Source: an uncultured Prevotellaceae bacterium (GTDB lineage Bacteria > Bacteroidota > Bacteroidia > Bacteroidales > Bacteroidaceae). From it: 64,000 nt of DNA. The position numbers and the translations under genes were made by a program. Shown here in pieces: positions 1 to 8,844 of this stretch (the first letter of the stretch is position 1; each line of letters begins with the position of its first letter). The stretch lies in assembly GCA_902776195.1 (NCBI GenBank), contig CACYPF010000009.1, positions 1 to 64,000 of the forward strand, given 5' to 3'. Below the pieces are notes generated by a model. That model searched no databases, was not told where the DNA came from, and saw nothing but the letters and a program-made list of their open reading frames with translations.

Positions 1-41
1 TATTGCACTAACATGGCATTTCATGCAAAATCCGTAAATAT

Positions 42-87
42 GACTCATAATCTGGAGGTCCCAGGTTCAAGCCCTGGCTGGTCCACA
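42..87 (+). repeat. Left attachment repeat: 3' part of tRNA-Met(CAT)
   Basis: The sequence begins in the anticodon stem-loop (GACTCATAATC, anticodon CAT), runs through the variable and T arms (GGTTCAAGCC) and ends with the acceptor strand CTGGTCC plus A/C. It is identical to 32288-32333. Bases 1-41 do not supply a tRNA 5' half (no GGACCAG acceptor strand or D arm), so this is a fragment and not a functional tRNA gene. It is the expected product of site-specific integration into a tRNA 3' end. Confidence 0.88.
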
Positions 88-96
88 TTGAAAATC

Positions 97-128
97 AAGC
101 ACTTACGAATTTCTCGCAAGTGCTTTTT
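97..128 (+). terminator. Terminator-like hairpin after left tRNA fragment
   Basis: AAGCACTT (97-104) pairs with AAGTGCTT (118-125) and is followed by a T-rich tail. It sits 10 bases after the tRNA-derived repeat, where a tRNA terminator is expected. It would also face the 3' end of the leftward biosynthetic operon. Confidence 0.6.
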
Positions 129-136
129 CTTTTCGA

Positions 137-157
137 GTGACCTTCAGGTGACCTTTT
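137..157 (+). repeat. Left arm-type repeat of the element
   Basis: This 21-bp sequence is repeated exactly at 32154-32174. It contains two TGACCTT units spaced 10 bp apart, one helical turn. Similarity continues for about 12 more bases (GCGAAAA versus CCCGAAAA). A copy just inside each end of the element, in direct orientation, fits integrase or excisionase arm-type binding sites. Confidence 0.6.
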
Positions 158-261
158 TGAGCGAAAAGTGACACTACAGCGGATTATGAAATAGTGTGCA
201 ATTCCATGAGCATTCTTGAAATTGTCATATCGGCTGTAGATACTTAGTAAGTAAGCATCCG

Positions 262-1596
262 TTAATTGTTATCAGAATGTTCAGACTTAATATAATATTT
301 TCTATTAATCTTGCCATTAAAGGTACGTTCAATTTTATCAGCCTTACTATACAATAGCGGTATCTTGTAAGATTCCAACCTTGATTTCAAATGTAGAGCT
401 AATGCCTTTCTATTCAATTCACAGCCTTCCTTCATTACTACTAAAAGTTTTAATGCTTTCCCTGTTATTTTATGGTCAACTGGAATACAAACACAATCTT
501 TGACACCGGCAAAAGACAGGGCCGCATCTTCCACTTCTGTCGGAGCCACCTTAAAACCTCCTACATTGATGACATCGTCCTCACGACCCATCAAATGCAA
601 CATACCGTTCTCATCTATCCTACCCACGTCAGACGTAAAAACAGCTCCATCTCTTAGAATAGTGGCCGTCATCTCCGGATCGCCAACATAGCCTGACATG
701 AGTGTCTCGCCATAACAAATAATCAAGCCCTTATCGGATATGGTTATACGAGAGTGCTTCATCGGTTTTCCCAGACACCCGGCGATACATCTTCCATCAT
801 TATAGTTATATGTACAAATAATTCCTGTCTCCGTTGAGGCATAGGTATTATAGAGTCGAGTATGAGGCAGAAGTCGGCATAGTTCCAGCATGTCAGATTG
901 CGATATGGCTGCCGCACCCGTCTCAATAAATTCCATCTTATCTGCCAATGCTTTTAACTTCTCAGAACTGAGCTGTATCAGCATACGGATACTTGCAGGT
1001 ACGAGAAATGTTGCCATTTTGGCAGCAGGATAGTTAAAAGCCTCGAAGAATTTATTAATGTCTTTTAGCCCATCGACGAGTATAACAGTGCCCCCAAGCA
1101 TGATGACTGGATAAATTTTGGAGAGGCTGCCTATATGGTTTAACGGACCATTGACCACAAAAGCCAAGTCGTGAGTGAAACCCTGTCCGTCAATCAAGTT
1201 CTCCGCATCAGCCAAAATGGTACGATGGCTGATCATTACTCCTTTTGACCTCCCTGTAGTTCCTGTAGTATATAGTATATCCGCAGTCCCTTCAGGTACT
1301 TTATACAAGCACAATTTTTCAGATATTGTCTTGTATGCTTCATCAGGCAGTCTCTTCTCCAATGGTACAGCAACACCCCCTACTTGATGTAGTGCAAAAT
1401 AAGAGACAAGGAAATCAATGGAGGTAACAGCTCGAAGACAACATATCTGTCCACGATCAATATGCTTCAATTCCTCCATTCGCTGAGACACTCTGTCCCA
1501 CAATTCAGCATACGAGTATTTTTCTTCTCCGCAGACGATTGCAGTTTTATGGGGGTGTAAACGTGCGTGCTGTTCTATATAGTCCTCTAATATCAT
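262..1596 (-). CDS. AMP-dependent acyl/aryl-CoA (ACP) ligase of the cluster
   Basis: A 444-residue adenylate-forming enzyme expected to activate a carboxylic acid as an acyl-adenylate and load it onto CoA or an ACP. The P-loop-like TTGTTGRSKGV is near residue 110, the YASTETG motif near 250 and the C-terminal GGFKVAPTEVE hinge region near 350. It is shorter than a typical acyl-CoA synthetase (about 500-550), as is common for aryl polyene ligases. It overlaps the upstream ACP gene by 4 bp and is last in the operon. In APE systems such a ligase loads the aromatic starter on an ACP; that role here is inferred from context. Confidence 0.85.
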   Translation of the reverse strand: MILEDYIEQHARLHPHKTAIVCGEEKYSYAELWDRVSQRMEELKHIDRGQICCLRAVTSIDFLVSYFALHQVGGVAVPLEKRLPDEAYKTISEKLCLYKVPEGTADILYTTGTTGRSKGVMISHRTILADAENLIDGQGFTHDLAFVVNGPLNHIGSLSKIYPVIMLGGTVILVDGLKDINKFFEAFNYPAAKMATFLVPASIRMLIQLSSEKLKALADKMEFIETGAAAISQSDMLELCRLLPHTRLYNTYASTETGIICTYNYNDGRCIAGCLGKPMKHSRITISDKGLIICYGETLMSGYVGDPEMTATILRDGAVFTSDVGRIDENGMLHLMGREDDVINVGGFKVAPTEVEDAALSFAGVKDCVCIPVDHKITGKALKLLVVMKEGCELNRKALALHLKSRLESYKIPLLYSKADKIERTFNGKINRKYYIKSEHSDNN

Positions 1597-1829
1597 ATTG
1601 ATTTCTCTTCTATCTTTTTTTCCACCATAGCCACAATACTATCAAGCGTCTTCAGATTCTTTGGCGTGGCATCAGTAGCTTCTAACTTGATGTTGAACTC
1701 GTCTGATAGCATCATCAGTATCGTAGTGACGCCTAAAGAATCTAATTCACTGAATAAAAAATCAGAATCAAAATCAACTAAAGGAAGGGCGTCTTCCAGC
1801 ATTTTCTTAATCTTTTCTTTCATATCCAT
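1593..1829 (-). CDS. Acyl carrier protein (ACP 3 of cluster)
   Basis: A 78-residue acidic helical protein with the phosphopantetheine attachment motif DSL, Ser31. It carries acyl intermediates as thioesters. It overlaps the AMP ligase by 4 bp and the MMPL gene by 1 bp, so the three are probably translationally coupled. The pairing suggests it is the partner of the adjacent ligase (starter loading), an inference from position. Confidence 0.88.
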   Translation of the reverse strand: MDMKEKIKKMLEDALPLVDFDSDFLFSELDSLGVTTILMMLSDEFNIKLEATDATPKNLKTLDSIVAMVEKKIEEKSI

Positions 1830-4800
1830 TACAAATTAATAATATACGGACTTTTTGATTCATCATTCTCTTTAAGTTCTGTCATATAAGTTATGTTATT
1901 GACAACATTCTCTGCTGCAATGCCTGAAACGAGCAACTTTTCTTCGTCTTTCTCTACCGAGATGACGGTTGCATCGGGCTTTGTCAGCGCCAGGAGCAGG
2001 CTCAACTCTCCCCACCCGCTATTCAGGACAATGATGAATGAAGAGTCAATGGAGTTATACTTTTCGGCCTGACGTTTATAGTTTTTCAGATTTCGCTTGA
2101 CACTGCGAAATATCTCTGTTCCCCTATACCTATATCGATCAAGCACAAATGGGACGTAGTATTCTATCGTTTCATACTGCTTTTTCATCAATTGAAATTT
2201 CTTATTATATAAATTCCGCATCAAGCGTGTACACTCTTTATAATCATGCCCATAATAATCTTTGTCACCATATTTTATCCTATCACCTATTTCAAGCGTC
2301 ACTTTCCCTGGATACGTACATAAGGTATTGCGTGGGAAAACATGATTTACGCCATGAAGATATATGGGAACAGTATCTAAATGCAATTTTTCCGCAAGAT
2401 AAAATGCCCCTTTATGGAAACGCAATATGGACGATTTTTCATTCCTTGTTCCCTCAGGGAAAACGACAATACTATAGCCTTCTTTAACTAATTCAGAAAG
2501 ATGAGGAATATCTGCAGATTCTTGATCGGGAATCGTATAAAAATCCATCCACTGAAAGACTTTCTTTGTAACAAAATGGCTACTGGCATGACTGTTTGCG
2601 ACAATGATAATCTTGGAAGAAACAGCCATCAAGAAAGCAGTATCAAGCATAGACTGATGGTTGCATACAATCACAGCAGGTTTTACAAAATCTTCATCCG
2701 AAGAGTTGATGTAATTAAAATGCACGCCCCAGATATGATTCATGTCATACCAGAAGCACATCCTGACATAATCACGGAAAATACGTTTAGAACGACTTTT
2801 TCCTCGGAATATACCAAATAGTATTCCCCCAAGCAAATAAACTGTGGCTAATTGAATGAAAAAGACAACAGCACTAAATCCTGTTACGAACAACCTTCTA
2901 ATGCTAATCGGTCTTACACGATATGTCCCATTCACTGACACTAACCATTTAAAAATCAAAGGTGGGAACAGATAAGCCATCATCACAACTGAAAACATTC
3001 CGATAATAGTTATTTGAGCCAAAGAATGTAATGCAGGATGCTTGGCAAAAATCAGAGCACCTATACCTATAAACATGATAAGAGCCGAAACGATGATACT
3101 GCTTTTGTAAGATGACAACACTTTACGCCTGTAAGCATACTCGTATTGACAGCCCTCTGTCATAAAAATAGTATAATCGTCGCCCTGACCAAAAATAAAA
3201 GTCGCAAGTATGATGTTAACCACATTAAAGTGTATATCCATGACTGACATGATGCCCAATATCCATATCCAGCTTACAGCCATCGGTATAAACGACAGAA
3301 TAGCCAGTTCTATACTCCCAAAGGAAAGCCATAAAAACACAAACACGATAAGCCCGCAAGCCCAACCAATATAATTGAAGTCGTCTGACAGACGTGTGGC
3401 TATAGACGAATTCATCCCTTGAACATCAAAAGCGTACATTTCCGGATGTTCCTTTTCTATTTTTGCAATGACTTCCTCAACGTCCGATTCGTTAGTATAA
3501 ACCATATCAACGACATTTACCTGATGGGCTATACTATCCACAGAAATATTTGAGGCAAAAACAGTCTCGGTGAGTGGAGAGAAATACTCCATCGGTTTAA
3601 GATTATAATCCGCATGAAGAATTTCAAAAAAATCATCGAATGAGGATTCTTGGAAATTCTCGTTTTTAGCAGAAATCCTCACCCGTCTCTCCATATCTTC
3701 TCCATGCTCAGAAACAAACTTTTTCCACCGGCTGATACGTTTCTCCTGTTCTGCTTGAGAGCACAAGAAATGACTACAACTTCTTCTTCCTTTCACTAAC
3801 CCCTCTTTTTCTAATTGAGCAATTGTATAAGACAATGTCTGACTCATTTCCAAAGAAGAGTCAATGTCAGAAGTACTATTGAAAATGTACACAGTCTGCC
3901 CAGTCATGCTTGACGATATCAACTGTTGGAAATAAGACATATCGTCTTTTTGCTCCTTACTCATATAGTTGATATGATTCATATCGGGATCGAAAACTGT
4001 ATCCCCGCTCAAATATCCAAAAACGATGGTCAATATCAACACGCATACAACTAGCCACCGCTTATTGTCTAAAGATAATTCACTAACTTTAGAAAGTACC
4101 TGAATGTCACGCACCCGCTGTTTCATTTTCAAGGTATGCGGCAAAAATATGAGCACAAATATTATAGTACCGATTAACAATAAGGAACTAAAAAGGCCTA
4201 AATCTCTCAATGCAACAGACTTAAGAGGAACCAAAGCCAGGAATGCGCCAACGGTTGTGATATTGCCAATAATGAGAGGCTTGGATATCTCCTTCAGAGT
4301 CGTTTCCATATTTGGTGTATGCTGCAGGTGAGCGATTAAGTGTAATGGATAATTAACCGCTATACCTAATATCACCGAGGATATGCCTATCACTATTACG
4401 GAAACACTATCATGTAATAAAGCCATGCCTCCCATCGCAAAAAGCCATCCCCACCCTATAGATACAACAATCATCAAGATGCTCCACACTCTGCGGAACA
4501 CGTAAATGAGTAATAAAACAATTAAAATGATTGCAATCGTTATCGACAAAAGGCTGTCTTTCTTTATCTGTGTCGCATTGCCTACGGCAATAACCGGACC
4601 GCCTGTAAGGTGAAAACTTACTGAAGGTATGGCAATGTGTACTTGCCGAGCTATACTATCAAATGTTTCTATCAGTGTTCCATTCTTCTCAGTTTCACTG
4701 GCGCCAAACGGGGAATCCATCATCATGATGGCTCTCTGCATGTCAGGAGTAAAAATATACCCGTCATAGTTCTCAAAAGAGATCGCAGGCATATTCGATT

Positions 4801-5368
4801 GTAGACCAGCTACCACAGGAGTAAACAAATTCAGCGGATCTCTTTGAATATTTTCTGACAACAAACTGGAAGCCGGCAGCATTAGTAATTGCTTGTCAGC
4901 TGCTAACTGAGAGGGAATAAAGTCCGGTTTACATAGAAGACTGTCAATCCTTAAATAATCTGCCGGTGTCAGAAAATACGGAATATTCTGATACACGTAG
5001 GATATCATTTCTGCGACTTGGTTCTGATCCATTTGGTAAGTCAAATTCGAGAATTGGCCGCCTTTCTCCGTCTTTTCAAGTTTCTCAACAAACAAATCCA
5101 CTGCACGAGCTATCGTATCAGGAGCGATTTCCGTTGAATCTGCGTTTTGCGCAATGACTATTATCTTATTGGCTCCTACTAAATCCTGATATACTTTCAG
5201 GGCTTTACTATATTTATTGTTTTCTGGCAAAAAATCAGAGATATCCTCTTTATAAGTCAGGCTGGCCAACAATAGAGCAAGACCCAAAGTAAGAATAGAC
5301 AATGAGAGCCAACAAACCATTCGATGCCCCTTCATATATTCATATATCCCTATCATTTCTGCCGTCAT
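1829..5368 (-). CDS. Trifunctional MMPL/RND transporter - PlsC acyltransferase - methyltransferase-like protein
   Basis: A 1179-residue fusion. Residues 1 to about 850 form an MMPL/RND-type exporter: an N-terminal TM segment, a large periplasmic loop, a bundle of TM helices, a second loop and a second bundle. Around 860-1065 is a PlsC-type acyltransferase with NHQSMLD (about 898-904) and FPEGTR (about 971). The C-terminal 110 residues resemble a class I SAM methyltransferase Rossmann core (NSGWGELSLLLAL, then VISVEKDEE), with a degenerate glycine loop. MMPL pumps are a standard part of APE/flexirubin clusters and are thought to move the lipid product to the outer membrane. The fusion suggests that acylation and export of the product are linked. 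Confidence 0.85.
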   Translation of the reverse strand: MTAEMIGIYEYMKGHRMVCWLSLSILTLGLALLLASLTYKEDISDFLPENNKYSKALKVYQDLVGANKIIVIAQNADSTEIAPDTIARAVDLFVEKLEKTEKGGQFSNLTYQMDQNQVAEMISYVYQNIPYFLTPADYLRIDSLLCKPDFIPSQLAADKQLLMLPASSLLSENIQRDPLNLFTPVVAGLQSNMPAISFENYDGYIFTPDMQRAIMMMDSPFGASETEKNGTLIETFDSIARQVHIAIPSVSFHLTGGPVIAVGNATQIKKDSLLSITIAIILIVLLLIYVFRRVWSILMIVVSIGWGWLFAMGGMALLHDSVSVIVIGISSVILGIAVNYPLHLIAHLQHTPNMETTLKEISKPLIIGNITTVGAFLALVPLKSVALRDLGLFSSLLLIGTIIFVLIFLPHTLKMKQRVRDIQVLSKVSELSLDNKRWLVVCVLILTIVFGYLSGDTVFDPDMNHINYMSKEQKDDMSYFQQLISSSMTGQTVYIFNSTSDIDSSLEMSQTLSYTIAQLEKEGLVKGRRSCSHFLCSQAEQEKRISRWKKFVSEHGEDMERRVRISAKNENFQESSFDDFFEILHADYNLKPMEYFSPLTETVFASNISVDSIAHQVNVVDMVYTNESDVEEVIAKIEKEHPEMYAFDVQGMNSSIATRLSDDFNYIGWACGLIVFVFLWLSFGSIELAILSFIPMAVSWIWILGIMSVMDIHFNVVNIILATFIFGQGDDYTIFMTEGCQYEYAYRRKVLSSYKSSIIVSALIMFIGIGALIFAKHPALHSLAQITIIGMFSVVMMAYLFPPLIFKWLVSVNGTYRVRPISIRRLFVTGFSAVVFFIQLATVYLLGGILFGIFRGKSRSKRIFRDYVRMCFWYDMNHIWGVHFNYINSSDEDFVKPAVIVCNHQSMLDTAFLMAVSSKIIIVANSHASSHFVTKKVFQWMDFYTIPDQESADIPHLSELVKEGYSIVVFPEGTRNEKSSILRFHKGAFYLAEKLHLDTVPIYLHGVNHVFPRNTLCTYPGKVTLEIGDRIKYGDKDYYGHDYKECTRLMRNLYNKKFQLMKKQYETIEYYVPFVLDRYRYRGTEIFRSVKRNLKNYKRQAEKYNSIDSSFIIVLNSGWGELSLLLALTKPDATVISVEKDEEKLLVSGIAAENVVNNITYMTELKENDESKSPYIINL

Positions 5369-5372
5369 GTTT

Positions 5373-6503
5373 TTATTTGTTATCGATAGGGTTTGAATAG
5401 ATACGAATGAAGATTTCTTTCAGTCTGTCCATATCACATGTCTCATACCTCTCAAGTACACTCAAATGATGGATGAACGCATCATACTGCTCGTCTGTAT
5501 ACATAGACCGGTATTTCGTATTTCCATACAACAAATCATGAGCTATATAATTATTGGGGTATAACTTATATGCAGCATTTATTTTCCTGTCAATCAACTT
5601 TGCTACACTTTTATGATACTCATTGTTCGTCTGTTCTTCAAAAGTTCTAAGCTCTTCCACTGACAAAGGTTCGCACAACTCGAAATGCACATTCCCTTTC
5701 GGCTGAAGAATGCCTGTCAGAATACTATTGAGGTCCTCGCCTGGCTTCTTGGTATATTTGGTATATTGCGACTCATATAACTCCAATGCTTTCAACACAT
5801 CACACGATTCCCACTCGTACGAAACTGAAACTGGCACAATATTCAAATCAGCTAAAGCTTTTATCTTGTCCTTGGGTTCACTCATGCAAAACATCTTAAT
5901 GATGCCTTGGTCTGTAGCATCATTCCCGTCTTTTGTCCTTCCATTCCGTTGAGCAATCCACACGGATTGCCCTTTCTCTGTTATCACATACCTAATATAT
6001 TCGGATAAGTGCAATGAAGCTTTATAAAACTCCTTGATATCACCACCCGGGCGTTCTACTCGAAACATCTTATTGCTTTTCCCTACATCGATAACAACAG
6101 GATTCATCATCAAGTTCGCTCCAAATGTTATCTCCGTAGTGTCAAAGCCATTGATTACAAGGTAATATTGCAGCAAACAAGCATCCAGCATAATGTCACG
6201 ATGATTTGACACGTACAGATATTTCTTATTCGGATCAAGCCGCTCTATGCCAGTTCCAGTAAACTCAGTGATGCTGCGGGCAATGATCTGCTCATTTACC
6301 CGTCGCATGGTGTCTAACTGAAATTGTTCTACTGTAGTAAATGATGCAATATTCTTTCTGACATCGTCGATGGGTTCATCTGGATAGACATAAGATGCAA
6401 GAAGTGGAAACGCCTCACAATTAGCCAAACGATGCATAGCAGCAGGAATCTCTTCTTTATAATAAGGCCTGATATCATCAAATTTCGGATTCTTCCTCAT
6501 CAT
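5373..6503 (-). CDS. 1-acylglycerol-3-phosphate-type acyltransferase
   Basis: A 376-residue protein with an acyltransferase active-site motif, NHRDIMLD, near residue 95 and a conserved block IAQRNGRTKDG near 190 that corresponds to the FPEG-type substrate motif in distant glycerolipid acyltransferases. It is predicted to transfer an acyl chain from ACP or CoA to a hydroxyl acceptor at the inner membrane. Its start shares one base with the stop of the upstream hydrolase gene, and the MMPL gene begins 4 bp downstream. The acceptor is unknown; it may attach the polyene or a fatty acid to a lipid anchor. Confidence 0.8.
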   Translation of the reverse strand: MMRKNPKFDDIRPYYKEEIPAAMHRLANCEAFPLLASYVYPDEPIDDVRKNIASFTTVEQFQLDTMRRVNEQIIARSITEFTGTGIERLDPNKKYLYVSNHRDIMLDACLLQYYLVINGFDTTEITFGANLMMNPVVIDVGKSNKMFRVERPGGDIKEFYKASLHLSEYIRYVITEKGQSVWIAQRNGRTKDGNDATDQGIIKMFCMSEPKDKIKALADLNIVPVSVSYEWESCDVLKALELYESQYTKYTKKPGEDLNSILTGILQPKGNVHFELCEPLSVEELRTFEEQTNNEYHKSVAKLIDRKINAAYKLYPNNYIAHDLLYGNTKYRSMYTDEQYDAFIHHLSVLERYETCDMDRLKEIFIRIYSNPIDNK

Positions 6504-7345
6504 TATTTCAATAATTTATTTAACCATTCTATAAATTTATTCTTCCATTCTCTGCTCTCTGTAGAACCTTTATGATTAGATACACCAAAACCATGACCAC
6601 CCGTCTTGTATTGTATATATTCATGACTGATGCCTTTTGCAGTAAGGGCAGAATCAAGAAGTACCGAATTACGACAATCAACTATCGGGTCGTCTTTACA
6701 ATTCACTAAAAAGACAGGAGGGCATTCTTGCGGGATATGCTTTTCTAAAGACAACAAATCACGAAGATATTTGTTTCTTGTTCTTGAATCGCCTAACAGT
6801 CCCCTTCTTGAACGTTTATGGACACAGGCTTCTTCCATGGTGACTACAGGATAAACAGGAACTATAAAAACAGGCCAGTCCTCCTTGCTAAACAGTTCTA
6901 CGGAAGACATTACCAAGTGCCCACCAGCAGAGAACCCCATTGCCCCAATCTTATGAGGGTCAACACCATATTCTGTGCTGTGATTTCTTATATAGCGCAA
7001 TGCTTGTAGCAAATCATCCTGAGGGTCTGGGTAACGATTGCCTCGGAACAAAAGTCGATAATGCAACAAAAAGGCAGGAACATAAGCTGTCCGATAGTTC
7101 AAAACGAAAGCAGATATTCCCTTTGACTGAAGCCATCGTCCAACCTCATGCCCCTCGGTATCGCTGTCATGCCAGAAATAGCTACCACCCGGACACACCA
7201 CGACCCCAATATTGTCCACACCTTCTACAATATAAGGAGACAGCAGAACGGTCTTTTTGCATGAAGTACCTTCCCAAATATTGACTTGAGAATGTATGCT
7301 TGCTGAAAGTAGAACAAACAGGATGATATTGACTAACCTTTGCAT
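6503..7345 (-). CDS. Secreted alpha/beta hydrolase (esterase-like)
   Basis: An alpha/beta-hydrolase with oxyanion motif PGGSYFWHD, nucleophile elbow GFSAGG, an Asp in KDDPIVD and a C-terminal His in GGHGFG. The chosen start is the ATG at 7343-7345, which gives a clean signal peptide (MQRLVNIILFVLLSASIHSQ); the longer frame to 7423 would bury it. It then overlaps the upstream oxidoreductase gene by 13 bp. A relative lies at 54512-55336 outside the element. It probably hydrolyses an ester in the periplasm; a link to the polyene product is inferred only from its place in the operon. Confidence 0.82.
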   Translation of the reverse strand: MQRLVNIILFVLLSASIHSQVNIWEGTSCKKTVLLSPYIVEGVDNIGVVVCPGGSYFWHDSDTEGHEVGRWLQSKGISAFVLNYRTAYVPAFLLHYRLLFRGNRYPDPQDDLLQALRYIRNHSTEYGVDPHKIGAMGFSAGGHLVMSSVELFSKEDWPVFIVPVYPVVTMEEACVHKRSRRGLLGDSRTRNKYLRDLLSLEKHIPQECPPVFLVNCKDDPIVDCRNSVLLDSALTAKGISHEYIQYKTGGHGFGVSNHKGSTESREWKNKFIEWLNKLLK

Positions 7346-8844
7346 AAATTTATCTTGTTGATTACATAGTTTGCACCTAATATTGCTTCGCATGTATTTA
7401 TTGCTGTCAGAGGAACTCCGCAAATACCATGAAGATTGTTATTTTGTCCTGTCAAAAACAGATTCTTAATCTTGGTCACGACAGGCACCTGTGATAATGC
7501 AATATTGTTACAGTCTTTACTGAAACCACAAATACTGCCCTGCTTTACCCCATAATAATCTCTTATCGTTAATGGAGAAGATGATTCTATTTTGTCTATA
7601 CATTTTAAGAATCCCGGATGCAGTTCCTCTATTTGTTTTAATAGCTCCTGTGTTCTCTCCTCTTTCCACTTTTCATAATTTTCCCCCCTGCATCCTACTT
7701 TTGTGTTTTCCCACGGGAGCGTTAAGGAATAGGGCATGGGGGCTGTTACAAGAACTTTTCTTGCATACGCATCTTGATCAGATACCGGAGGAGTCATAAA
7801 CAGGAATCCCAATGGCCAAGGTCTATCGTCTCGACTGCAATTCCATATCTCATCATATTGGGTCATATAATATTCAGAATGATTAATGTATGGAAAAGAA
7901 TGATCTTTAACCTTGATATATAGTGAAAATGCTGAATGAGCATTCGGAATTGAGTTGAGTCGATTCACATACGCTTTGGGAAATGCCTTTGTATCCATTA
8001 GCCCAAACATCGTGCAGGGATGGATGGCAGAGATATAATAGTCAGCTTTCAGAACTTTCCCACTCTTGGTCTTAATGCAATGAACAAGCTTGTCTTTTAT
8101 TTCAATTCTTTCAACTCCATCATTTACATATATCTCTCCCCCATTATCAGTTATTACTTTGGCTAACAAGTCGGCAAAATGACTGCTACCATCAACAAAT
8201 CTACTTGCCCCCTTTATATATAGGCTGCTAATTATAGCATGTATGTATGCAGGAGTTTTGTCCTTCACCCCACCATAAAGAGGATTCATATATGCTAATA
8301 CACTCTGTAACCTCTTATTCTTTGTGTATTGCGCAATAAATGCGTTGGCAGGAATAAGAAATTCGTTGGAGCCAGCATAGAGGCTTAACTGTCCTTGAGA
8401 AGGTCGAAGATTAAACAAATCTACCTTGTCCGTTAGATTAAACAAGGCATCAACATATTTATACAGATTATCTTTCTCTTCTGGAAAACTCTTTGAAAGC
8501 GAAGTAACAAATCCTTCGCGCCCTTTACCTATTGTATAAAAAGTCTTATCTTCGGAAAAATACAACTTATCGGTACAATCATCATCAACATCTTTCAACT
8601 TAATCTGATCAAATATCCCTAAGTACCTACAGATGTGTCTGACATTACCACCTTCCTGCATACCTCCCAAGATATGCATTCCCGTATCAAAATCTTCACC
8701 AAAACGCTTAAAAGTCTGAAGACCTCCCCCAATCGTATGGTTTTTCTCAAGAACTTTAACAAAAAGTCCTTCTTTTGCAAGAATTGCTCCTGTGAACAAT
8801 CCCCCTAAACCTGCACCTATTATTACTACAGTCTTTCCCATCAT
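7333..8844 (-). CDS. Phytoene desaturase-like FAD-dependent oxidoreductase 2
   Basis: A 503-residue flavoprotein of the phytoene-dehydrogenase/retinol-saturase type. The dinucleotide-binding motif GAGLGG is at residues 11-16, followed by an acidic residue ending beta2 (LEKN) and GGGLQTF. The C-terminal FAD motif LTGQNNNLHGICGV is near 470. It overlaps the gene above by 4 bp (8841-8844) and is a paralogue of it. Such enzymes desaturate, saturate or isomerise polyenes. A pair inside an APE/flexirubin-type operon suggests tailoring of the chain or ring; the exact reaction cannot be read from sequence. Confidence 0.85.
   Translation of the reverse strand: MMGKTVVIIGAGLGGLFTGAILAKEGLFVKVLEKNHTIGGGLQTFKRFGEDFDTGMHILGGMQEGGNVRHICRYLGIFDQIKLKDVDDDCTDKLYFSEDKTFYTIGKGREGFVTSLSKSFPEEKDNLYKYVDALFNLTDKVDLFNLRPSQGQLSLYAGSNEFLIPANAFIAQYTKNKRLQSVLAYMNPLYGGVKDKTPAYIHAIISSLYIKGASRFVDGSSHFADLLAKVITDNGGEIYVNDGVERIEIKDKLVHCIKTKSGKVLKADYYISAIHPCTMFGLMDTKAFPKAYVNRLNSIPNAHSAFSLYIKVKDHSFPYINHSEYYMTQYDEIWNCSRDDRPWPLGFLFMTPPVSDQDAYARKVLVTAPMPYSLTLPWENTKVGCRGENYEKWKEERTQELLKQIEELHPGFLKCIDKIESSSPLTIRDYYGVKQGSICGFSKDCNNIALSQVPVVTKIKNLFLTGQNNNLHGICGVPLTAINTCEAILGANYVINKINLCKG

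Noticed and set aside
42-87. A tRNA-Met gene
   Set aside because: Only the part from the anticodon loop to the 3' end is present, and the 5' half with GGACCAG and the D arm is missing. The same applies to 32288-32333.
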